The notes under the pieces: generated by a model
What the model was told of the DNA's origin: nothing
The model's database searches: none
The model's input: only the letters and a program-made list of their open reading frames with translations
Part shown: positions 7,071-12,875 of the stretch, piece by piece
Numbering within the stretch: position 1 is the stretch's first letter
How the letters are laid out: each line of letters opens with the position of its first letter
Position numbers and translations under genes: made by a program
Assembly: GCA_016522385.1 (NCBI GenBank)
Contig: JAEKFU010000678.1
Coordinates: 1-12,875 of the forward strand
Direction of reading: 5' to 3'
DNA from: Pseudomonadota bacterium
GTDB lineage: Bacteria; Pseudomonadota; Alphaproteobacteria; Rhizobiales; Aestuariivirgaceae
DNA: 12,875 bases

Positions 7071-8411
7071 CTAATTTTTTGTCGTCGCCGGCGCCGGCTC
7101 GACCTTTGCAGCTTGCGATCTGACCTCTCTGCCGTACAGCAGGTCGATCGCTGCCTTCAACTGCAGGTCCTTTTCCTTTTCGCGCGGCACATAGGCCGAC
7201 GAACCGGATTTTTCCTGCGACTCACCTTCATTCTTGAGATGCCCCCGCAGCGAAGCTTCGCCACGCGCCTTGCGCGCCGCCGCTGATTTCTTCAGGTCTT
7301 CCGGCAGCTCTTGCTCAATGACGATATCCGGCCGGATACCCTTGGCCTGAATGGATTCGCCGGAAGGTGTATAGTACCGCGCCGTCGTCAGCCGGATCGC
7401 ACCCTGGGAGCCGAGCGGAATGATGGTTTGCACTGAACCTTTGCCGAACGAGCGAGTGCCGAGTACCGTCGCCCGTTTGTGATCCTGCAATGCGCCGGCA
7501 ACGATTTCCGATGCCGAAGCAGATCCACCATTGATCAGCACGACAATCGGCTTGCCGTTCGTCAGGTCACCTGCTTGCGAATTGTACCGCTGGCTTTCGC
7601 TGGCATTGCGACCACGGGTCGAAACGACCTCGCCACGTTCTAGAAATGTGTCTGAAACGGAAATCGCCTGATCCAGCAATCCGCCTGGATTGTTGCGCAG
7701 GTCAATTATATAGCCTTTCAGCTTGTCGCCGATCTGCTCACTGAGCTTCTTGATTGACCGTTCCAATCCTGACTGGGTCTGTTCGCTGAACGAAGAAATC
7801 CGCACATAGGCAATATCTTCATCACCCTCGACATCATGCTTGACCGAACGGATGCGGATTACGTCGCGCACCACTTTGACGTCGAACGGTTCGTCCACGC
7901 CTGGGCGTTTGACCGTCAGAATAATGGACGTCTTTACCCGTCCGCGCATCTTGTCGACAGCTTCATTAAGGGTCATGCCGAGAATTTGCACGCCGTCAAG
8001 ATGTGTCAACAGATCATTGGCCCGTAGCCCAGCACGAGCCGCCGGGGTATCATCAATCGGCGCCACCACCTTGACCAGTCCGTTTTCCATGGTCACTTCG
8101 ATGCCCAAACCGCCGAATTCACCACGGGTCTGCTGCTGCATGTCCTTGAACCGTTTCGGGTTCATGTAGCTGGAGTGCGGATCGAGCGAGGCGAGCATGC
8201 CGTTAATCGCGGCATCGATGAGTTTTTCTTCGTTAGGTGATTCAACGTAATCGGAGCGGACGCGATCAAATACGTCACCAAACAAATTAAGTTGCCGGTA
8301 GGTGTCCGAGTTGGACGCGCTGGCAACGTTCAAAGCTTGCATCAGTGCGCTGGACATGATCGCGCCGAGCGCTACAAAACAAGCCGACTTCCAGAAATTT
8401 CTTCGCATCAT
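7071..8411 (-). CDS. ctpA: C-terminal processing serine protease, S41A family
   Basis: CtpA-type peptidases cleave near the C terminus of envelope proteins in the periplasm. The 446-residue product begins with an uncleaved anchor or signal segment (about 6-32), then a helical cap region with LDPHSSYM at 76-83, a PDZ domain at about 97-170 (GGLGIEV, APIDDTPAARAGLRANDLL), and the S41 catalytic core. The Ser/Lys pair is Ser299 in GGSASASEIVAG and Lys324 in SFGKGSVQ, with Gln328; the 25-residue spacing between Ser and Lys matches that of E. coli Prc. The charged C-terminal tail (about 370-446) varies between species. ATG 8411 overlaps the envC stop as ATGA (8411-8408), with AAAAGAGG just upstream. 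A strong terminator follows. Active-site residues are complete. Confidence 0.95.
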   Translation of the reverse strand: MMRRNFWKSACFVALGAIMSSALMQALNVASASNSDTYRQLNLFGDVFDRVRSDYVESPNEEKLIDAAINGMLASLDPHSSYMNPKRFKDMQQQTRGEFGGLGIEVTMENGLVKVVAPIDDTPAARAGLRANDLLTHLDGVQILGMTLNEAVDKMRGRVKTSIILTVKRPGVDEPFDVKVVRDVIRIRSVKHDVEGDEDIAYVRISSFSEQTQSGLERSIKKLSEQIGDKLKGYIIDLRNNPGGLLDQAISVSDTFLERGEVVSTRGRNASESQRYNSQAGDLTNGKPIVVLINGGSASASEIVAGALQDHKRATVLGTRSFGKGSVQTIIPLGSQGAIRLTTARYYTPSGESIQAKGIRPDIVIEQELPEDLKKSAAARKARGEASLRGHLKNEGESQEKSGSSAYVPREKEKDLQLKAAIDLLYGREVRSQAAKVEPAPATTKN

Positions 8412-9652
8412 CGACGCGCCTCTTTTCGGTTACCGATCCACCACGATGATGAATCTACTGCCCGTCCTTTGACCCTGAATTCAACGTATAGGATCGGTTT
8501 CTTAAAATCCAACTCCTCGCCAACCAAAGTTCCGCGAGCGGATGTGTTCCCCATTTGACCAATTGGCTCACCAGCCTTGACGAATTGCCCGGTTTCAGCA
8601 GTCAACCTTTCAAGTCCTGCCAGCAATATATGATAGCCTTGCCCGACATCCAATATCAATAGTTTACCATATGAGCGAAATTCCCCGGCATACTCGACTT
8701 TTCCGCCCGCTGGGGCTGTTACTTGGCCATCCCGCCTGGTTGCAATGTAAACTCCTTTGGAAATATTACCTAGACTGTCCTTTTCGCCGAAGCGGCGAAT
8801 CAATCGACCTTGCGCCGGATATTCTATCTGACCTCGTGTGGCCTTGAAGTTAAGCGTCGCCATCTGTCGCAAACGTTCGCGTTCAGCAAGTTCGGCCGCT
8901 TCTTCTTCTCGCTTGCGCTTGCGTGCTTTGGCCAGGGCCTCAACCAATTGCTTTAGCGACTTCGCCTTGCCGGCCAACCGGAGGGCTCGCTTAGTCTCAG
9001 CGTCGAGATGCGCTCCGGTTTTCTTAATCAACACCGATTTGCGCGCATGTAGTTCGGCAATCTCTTTGTGTGCCTTGTCAAGCTTAGACAAATGCTCGCG
9101 CAACTCAGCCTGTTCGGTCATGAGCCGCGCCCTGAGCGTGTCGAGCTCGGCGAGCGTGCGGGCCAATGCCGCCGTCTCGGCATTGAGTGCCGGCACAACG
9201 GCGCCAAACAACATAGCGCCGCGGATCGCCGCAACCGCATCGTCGGGCTGGGTTGCAAGCGGCGGCGGCCGGTTTCTCTCAAGTCGTTGCAGACCCGCGA
9301 GCAGCTTCGTCAGCGCCTCACGCCGCTCATTCAGATTGTTACGCAGGCTCTGATATTGCTTACCAAGTGTCAAAATGCGCCGCTCACCGGCAGTAATCAT
9401 CGATTCACGGGTCTGAATGCGCGAAGCCAGATTGATCAGCCGGCTGGAGATCTGCTCTTCTTCGTTACGCAGCGCTTTCAACTCATCGCTCAGCGCCTTG
9501 TGCCTTGAATAGGTTTGATCAATCTGCTGTTGGACGCGATTGAGCTTCGCCGACGGTTCATCTTCCGCGGCATCACCCGGCCCTGCGCTGTACAGCAGAC
9601 CAAGCGCAAAAACCGGCAGAAATTTTGCCAATAGGTGCAATTCGATCTCCAT
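8408..9652 (-). CDS. envC: EnvC-like murein hydrolase activator (degenerate LytM/M23 domain)
   Basis: EnvC-type proteins bind periplasmic amidases and switch them on during septum splitting. The 414-residue product has a signal peptide (about 1-29), long charged coiled coils at about 35-125 and 155-262, and a C-terminal LytM domain at about 275-405. The zinc-binding positions of active M23 peptidases are missing: the usual H-x3-D site reads ISKGVYIAT (297-305), the HxH site reads YHILLAG (340-346), and the second part reads LYVEFR (388-393) instead of LHxE. E. coli EnvC also lacks these residues, so an activator role fits better than peptidase activity. The frame opens at TTG 9673, but ATG 9652 gives a normal signal peptide; neither has a clear ribosome binding site. 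It overlaps ctpA by 4 nt. No amidase gene is in the window. Confidence 0.88.
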   Translation of the reverse strand: MEIELHLLAKFLPVFALGLLYSAGPGDAAEDEPSAKLNRVQQQIDQTYSRHKALSDELKALRNEEEQISSRLINLASRIQTRESMITAGERRILTLGKQYQSLRNNLNERREALTKLLAGLQRLERNRPPPLATQPDDAVAAIRGAMLFGAVVPALNAETAALARTLAELDTLRARLMTEQAELREHLSKLDKAHKEIAELHARKSVLIKKTGAHLDAETKRALRLAGKAKSLKQLVEALAKARKRKREEEAAELAERERLRQMATLNFKATRGQIEYPAQGRLIRRFGEKDSLGNISKGVYIATRRDGQVTAPAGGKVEYAGEFRSYGKLLILDVGQGYHILLAGLERLTAETGQFVKAGEPIGQMGNTSARGTLVGEELDFKKPILYVEFRVKGRAVDSSSWWIGNRKEARR

Positions 9653-9754
9653 ATCGCATTGGGTAATTGACAAACAAGTTCACGATATGCCGGTCACATG
9701 GTGCAAATCTGACCACCCCACACACTTACGCTTGAACTATTAACGAATTACTGG

Positions 9755-10237
9755 TCAATCGCGGTGATAGGGATGATTGACCAAAATAGTGACCGCACGG
9801 TAAATCTGTTCGGCCAGCATTACTCGCGCCAAACGATGCGGCCAGGTCAGCTTGCCGAACGGCAGGATTAGACCGGCCCGCGCATGCACAGCAGCCGCAT
9901 GACCGTCCGGTCCACCGATCAGGAAACTGACTTCGCGCGTACCGTTGTCGATCAGCCGGCCGAGATGGCGTGCAAATTCAGTCGACGACATTTCCTTACC
10001 GCGTTCATCGACCGCGATCAGAAACGCAATGCTCGGACACGAACTCAACAACCTCGCTGACTCATCGGCCTTTCGCAGCTCGCTCGTCTTGGCCTGCGAT
10101 TCGGCGTGCTCAGTCACGGTAAATGACGTAATTCCGATCTGGCGCCCCAACTGCCCTGCCCGCTCGAAATACTGCCCAGCAAGCGCCTGTTCAGGCCCAT
10201 CCGTGAGTTTTCCGATCGCCGCTATCTGTAGCTTCAA
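9755..10237 (-). CDS. rlmH: 23S rRNA (pseudouridine1915-N3) methyltransferase
   Basis: RlmH is a SPOUT-class methyltransferase that methylates pseudouridine 1915 of 23S rRNA on assembled 70S ribosomes. The 160-residue product covers the whole family: start MKLQIAAIGKL, IAVDERGKEMSSTEFA at about 74-89, the knot loop FLIGGPDGH at 105-113, LTWPHRLARVMLAEQIYRA at 130-148 and the C-terminal HPYHRD. The start is a rare TTG at 10237-10235: going upstream in frame there is no ATG or GTG before a stop, and the family's conserved N-terminus begins exactly here. GGAAG lies about 14 nt upstream, a weak and distant ribosome binding site, so low expression may be intended. It sits between rsfS and envC, as in many rhizobia. 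Confidence 0.96.
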   Translation of the reverse strand: MKLQIAAIGKLTDGPEQALAGQYFERAGQLGRQIGITSFTVTEHAESQAKTSELRKADESARLLSSCPSIAFLIAVDERGKEMSSTEFARHLGRLIDNGTREVSFLIGGPDGHAAAVHARAGLILPFGKLTWPHRLARVMLAEQIYRAVTILVNHPYHRD

Positions 10238-10407
10238 GTAATATGCCCAGCTTCCAAGTCAGTTGCACAACATGGGGTTACACTGCCTGACCAACCGTCC
10301 CCTGGCCGTACCCTGGGAATAGTCTAGCAGGCGCGAACCGACGCCAATTACTCTACTCTTAGACCTCAAGAACCAACCGACACTGCCGGTCGCGGAACTG
10401 GCCGGTC

Positions 10408-10767
10408 CTAATGCACAGCCTGTTCGGCCGGTGCGTGCGGCGACCACAGTTTCTCCAGATTGTAGAAGCTTCTTACCTCCGGACGGAACACGTGGACCAC
10501 CACATCGCCAGTGTCGACCAGAACCCAGTCGCAATGCGGCAATCCTTCGACACGCATCTCCTTGAAACCGGCCGTCTTGAGGGCCTGTTCCAGTTGATCG
10601 GTGATCGCTGAAACATGCCGATTGGAGCGCCCGGAGGCAATCACCATCTGGTCGGCAATCGCCGCCTTGCCGTCAAGATCGAGGATCACGACATCCTCGG
10701 CCTTGGCATCCTCAAGACAGGCTATGATAGTCTTCAGCAATTTGGATTTTGTTTTGCGGTTAGGCAC
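10408..10767 (-). CDS. rsfS: Ribosomal silencing factor RsfS
   Basis: RsfS binds ribosomal protein L14 and blocks joining of the subunits, slowing translation in poor nutrient conditions. The 119-residue product shows the family core: LEDAKAEDVVILDL at about 18-31, ADQMVIASGRSNRHVSAITDQL at 38-59, VEGLPHCDWVLVDTGDVVVHVF at 73-94 and FYNLEKLW at 100-107. GTG 10767 is the first ordinary start codon of the frame, but it has no ribosome binding site. In the same frame a CTG at 10824 lies 9 nt after AAAGAGGAA (10840-10832) and would add 19 residues; rhizobial RsfS proteins often have longer N-termini. Start is therefore uncertain, function is not. The stop of a possible short ORF overlaps GTG 10767. 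Confidence 0.94.
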   Translation of the reverse strand: MPNRKTKSKLLKTIIACLEDAKAEDVVILDLDGKAAIADQMVIASGRSNRHVSAITDQLEQALKTAGFKEMRVEGLPHCDWVLVDTGDVVVHVFRPEVRSFYNLEKLWSPHAPAEQAVH

Positions 10768-10900
10768 AACAGCATTCGCCGCGGTGCCAGCTTGTGCACC
10801 GCTTGATTTGGTCTGGGTTGGCAGGGTTCAGTTCCTCTTTGCAAGCGCGCAAACGATTGTATTCGGCAGCAGCACTGTCAAAAATTCGCTTGGCAATCAC
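10760..10900 (-). CDS. Possible short Cys-rich ORF between nadD and rsfS
   Basis: On the minus strand GTG 10900 opens 46 codons ending at TAA 10762-10760. The predicted peptide starts VIAKRIFDSAAAEYNRLRAC, is helical and charged in its first half, and ends in a Cys-rich tail (HRGECCCA). Its stop overlaps the GTG start of rsfS by 8 nt, an arrangement that would explain why that start has no ribosome binding site. Against it: its own ribosome binding site is only AAAAGGAA 12 nt upstream, codon third positions are less G/C-rich than in neighbouring genes, and the extended RsfS reading from CTG 10824 would use the same bases in another frame. I recognise no family. Confidence 0.22.
   Translation of the reverse strand: MIAKRIFDSAAAEYNRLRACKEELNPANPDQIKRCTSWHRGECCCA
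10856..10881 (-). promoter_or_regulatory. Weak promoter candidate upstream of rsfS
   Basis: On the minus strand TTGACA (10881-10876) and TACAAT (10861-10856) match the -35 and -10 consensus well, but they are only 14 nt apart, well below the usual 16-18. It lies about 30-90 nt upstream of the two possible rsfS starts. The long gap to nadD makes an internal promoter plausible, though the spacing is a serious objection. Confidence 0.25.
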
Positions 10901-10923
10901 GTTCGCGCAGGGTTCCTTTTCAA

Positions 10924-10975
10924 AGGGTTGCTTACACGAATCAGATTACGGCCTTCTGCAACCCTCTTGCAAGAG
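10924..10975. repeat. Inverted repeat and overlapping palindrome in nadD-rsfS gap
   Basis: AGGGTTGC (10924-10931) and GCAACCCT (10958-10965) are perfect 8-bp inverted arms around 26 nt. The right arm runs into a perfect 12-bp palindrome CTCTTGCAAGAG (10964-10975). On the minus strand the stem would form just after the nadD stop, but only three T residues follow it, so it is not a convincing terminator. It may be an mRNA processing or protein-binding site. Confidence 0.35.
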
Positions 10976-10999
10976 CCAGTTTAGGGAAAGTCGATGACA

Positions 11000-11593
11000 T
11001 TATTGTTGCACAATGTTGCGCAATTCGCTTGAGCTTTCGTGGCGCAAGGGAATCGATATGAAGCTCCAGGCGGGTGCTACGACATCACACAGACAGGCCG
11101 CATCATAGGGGTCAATCCGTCTATCTGCATGGAGTTGAGCCGCAGGGCACGATAATGCTCTCAGCGACCAGCCGGGACGGTCGAACACGGCCAGAGGCAA
11201 CGTGGCCGGTATCTCCCGCCAGTCGTTCCAGCGGTGCAGACCGGCAAAACTGTCCGCGCCCATAATCCACACAAACCGGCCGCGCTCGAAGATAGGTGCC
11301 AATCGCCTGAAGCCCTGTGCCGTCGTTCGTGTGCCCAATTGCCGTTCGACGTCGGTGACGATCAAGCGGGGATGCCGCGCCAGTTGTGCAGCGCTTGCAA
11401 AACGCTCAGCAAAATCGCCGCTTTCGAGAGGGTCTTTCAGCGGGTTCTGCGGCGACACCATCCACCACACCCAGTCAAGCTGCAGTCGCTTCAAGGCCTC
11501 AAGGCTGACCGCCAGATGCCCGACATGCGGCGGGTTAAACGAACCGCCGAACAGCCCGATGCGCTGTCCGTCAACCGGCGGTATCCGCAACAT
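11000..11593 (-). CDS. nadD: Nicotinate-nucleotide adenylyltransferase
   Basis: NadD transfers AMP from ATP to nicotinate mononucleotide, making deamido-NAD in the NAD pathway. From ATG 11593 the product has 197 residues. The nucleotide-binding signature GLFGGSFNPPHVGH lies at about 13-26, with the HxGH motif of the adenylyltransferase superfamily; VSPQNPLK follows at 47-54, WIMGADSFAGLHRWNDW in the middle, and the C-terminal RHESSSELRN corresponds to the ISST-type motif. The frame opens further upstream at GTG 11647 and ATG 11626 or 11620, but GGGGAGG ends 7 nt before ATG 11593, and the resulting start MLRIPPVDGQRIGLFGG looks natural for the family. It follows proA after a 220-nt gap. Confidence 0.94.
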   Translation of the reverse strand: MLRIPPVDGQRIGLFGGSFNPPHVGHLAVSLEALKRLQLDWVWWMVSPQNPLKDPLESGDFAERFASAAQLARHPRLIVTDVERQLGTRTTAQGFRRLAPIFERGRFVWIMGADSFAGLHRWNDWREIPATLPLAVFDRPGWSLRALSCPAAQLHADRRIDPYDAACLCDVVAPAWSFISIPLRHESSSELRNIVQQ

Positions 11594-11813
11594 GTTCCCG
11601 CCTCCCCAGATTGAGGGCATTCGCATATGGCCAGATAGTGTGCTCACTCCGCCTTCGAAGTGAAATTGGTGGGGTGGATATCCCTTTTTGATGACCTTGG
11701 GTCGAGCCTAAGGATGTCAAGAAGGTTTCAATCAGACAATAAGCAACACAAAAGACGGCCCAACCACCGCCAAGCAATGCCTTATGTAATTGCCCCGACT
11801 CCAAATTCATGGC

Positions 11814-12875
11814 CTAGGGACGTGTCTGGCCGATGCCGCGCACCTGATATTTGAACGAGGTCAGTTGTTCCAGGCCCACCGGCCCGCGAGCATGCATCTT
11901 GCCGGTCGCGATACCGATTTCCGCGCCAAAACCGAACTCGCCGCCATCGGCAAATTGCGTCGAGGCGTTGTGTAGGACGATCGCCGAATCAAGTTCACCT
12001 AGGAAATGGTCGGCCGTATCCGCATTGCCCGTTACGATTGTGTCGGTATGCTGCGAACCATAGGTTTCGATATGCGCCATCGCACCTTTGACACCGTCAA
12101 CAACTCGCAGCGAGATGATCCTATCGAGATATTCGGTCGACCAGTCTTCTTCGCCGGCCGCTTCTACCCGATGATCGGCATTGCATGCATCGGCGTCACC
12201 GCGCACCGTGCAGCCCGCATCAATGAGCGCTGCAATCAGCGGCTTGAGATGTTGCGCCGCGCCGGCACGGTCGACCAATAACGTTTCGGCGGCTCCACAG
12301 ATGCCAGTTCGACGCAACTTGGAATTGATCACGATTTCCTGGGCCATCTCAAGATCGGCATCCTTGTCGACATAGACATGACAGATACCCTCCAGATGGG
12401 CAAAGACCGGCACCCGGGCTTCATCCTGCACTCTGCCGACCAGGCTCTTGCCGCCACGCGGCACGATGAGATCGATCGCCCCGTCGAGGCCTTCCAGCAT
12501 CATGCCGACCGCGGCCCTGTCGGTAGTCGGCACCATCTGGATCGCTGCTTCCGGCAATGCGGCTTTGGCAAGACCTGACTGCAGGCACTCGACGATCACC
12601 CGCGATGACTGGAACCCGTCCGATCCGCCGCGCAAAATGGCGGCATTACCAGACTTCATGCATAAGGCCCCAGCATCGGCGGTAACATTGGGCCGGCTTT
12701 CATAGATGATGCCGATCACGCCGATCGGCACCCGCACCCTTGATATCTTCAAGCCGTTCGGCTGTGTCCATTCGGCAATCACGCTGCCGACCGGATCGGG
12801 CAAACCGGCAACTTTTTCAACACCTACCGCCATCGCTTCGACGCGATCCGGCGTCAGCATCAACCGGTCGATGAA
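11814..12875 (-). CDS. proA: Glutamate-5-semialdehyde dehydrogenase (gamma-glutamyl phosphate reductase), 5' end outside window
   Basis: ProA reduces gamma-glutamyl phosphate to glutamate semialdehyde with NADPH, the second step of proline synthesis. The 353 residues present run from FIDRL at the window edge to TAG 11816-11814; roughly 70 N-terminal residues are missing. Visible family features are LPDPVG, RVPIGVIGIIYESRPNVT, the nucleotide-binding SGNAAILRGGSDGFQSS, VPRGGKSL, and the catalytic cysteine in RRTGICGAAETLLVD (Cys codon 12299-12297). The C-terminal part includes IETYGSQHTDTIVT and FGFGAEIGIATGKMHARGPVGLEQLTSFKY. No internal damage was found. In rhizobia proA normally follows proB, which would be off the right edge. 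Downstream lies nadD. Confidence 0.97.
   Translation of the reverse strand, partial: FIDRLMLTPDRVEAMAVGVEKVAGLPDPVGSVIAEWTQPNGLKISRVRVPIGVIGIIYESRPNVTADAGALCMKSGNAAILRGGSDGFQSSRVIVECLQSGLAKAALPEAAIQMVPTTDRAAVGMMLEGLDGAIDLIVPRGGKSLVGRVQDEARVPVFAHLEGICHVYVDKDADLEMAQEIVINSKLRRTGICGAAETLLVDRAGAAQHLKPLIAALIDAGCTVRGDADACNADHRVEAAGEEDWSTEYLDRIISLRVVDGVKGAMAHIETYGSQHTDTIVTGNADTADHFLGELDSAIVLHNASTQFADGGEFGFGAEIGIATGKMHARGPVGLEQLTSFKYQVRGIGQTRP

Noticed and set aside
8838..9508. Two plus-strand frames of 171 and 146 codons opposite the envC-like gene
   Set aside because: They mirror the coiled-coil coding region, are rich in Ser, Arg and Ala as antisense of Glu/Lys/Leu codons, and overlap one another in different frames.
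10259..10534. 91-codon minus-strand frame overlapping the 3' end of rsfS
   Set aside because: It is out of frame inside rsfS, and the part beyond the rsfS stop has no recognisable features. The 170-base gap between rsfS and rlmH otherwise shows only short imperfect GC-rich repeats.
11700..11720. Minus-strand TTGACA at 11720-11715 as a nadD promoter
   Set aside because: At 16-18 nt spacing the expected -10 positions read AGGTCA or similar, with almost no match to TATAAT. A promoter may exist here but cannot be supported.

Overview
The window is a chromosomal housekeeping segment from an alphaproteobacterium, most likely of the Hyphomicrobiales (Rhizobiales). Three things point there. The F1-ATPase genes occur as a separate operon in the order alpha, gamma, beta, epsilon. 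The beta subunit carries an Ala/Lys-rich N-terminal leader. The minus-strand order proA, nadD, rsfS, rlmH, envC-like, ctpA, divergent polysaccharide deacetylase, rppH is the one I know from rhizobial chromosomes. Codons lean towards G or C in third position. Both window edges cut a gene: atpA at the left and proA at the right.

Layout. Plus strand, 1-3349: 3' end of atpA, then atpG, atpD and atpC, with 21-31 nt gaps and Shine-Dalgarno sites. Plus strand, 3438-4991: a secreted parvulin-type peptidyl-prolyl isomerase and a DUF938-family SAM methyltransferase, placed between atpC and the convergent rppH. Minus strand, from the right edge leftwards: proA (partial), nadD, rsfS, rlmH, an envC-like amidase activator, ctpA, a clear Rho-independent terminator, then a separate two-gene unit of a divergent polysaccharide deacetylase and rppH. 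No intergenic gap exceeds about 300 bases. There is no tRNA, rRNA, CRISPR array, transposase or integrase.

How the genes fit together. The left part makes the catalytic head of ATP synthase. nadD (NAD synthesis), rsfS (ribosome silencing), rlmH (23S rRNA modification) and rppH (mRNA 5'-pyrophosphate removal) form a nucleotide and translation group. The envC-like protein, ctpA and the deacetylase-fold protein, with the isomerase, act in the cell envelope; envC and ctpA overlap by 4 nt and are probably translationally coupled. I found no clearly new multi-gene system. The places worth a second look are the dense set of palindromes and direct repeats around the promoter of the deacetylase/rppH unit, the nadD-rsfS gap (a possible 46-codon Cys-rich ORF, an inverted repeat and an alternative CTG start for RsfS), two apparently degenerate enzyme centres (EnvC-like LytM domain and deacetylase-fold protein), and the two-gene insertion after atpC.
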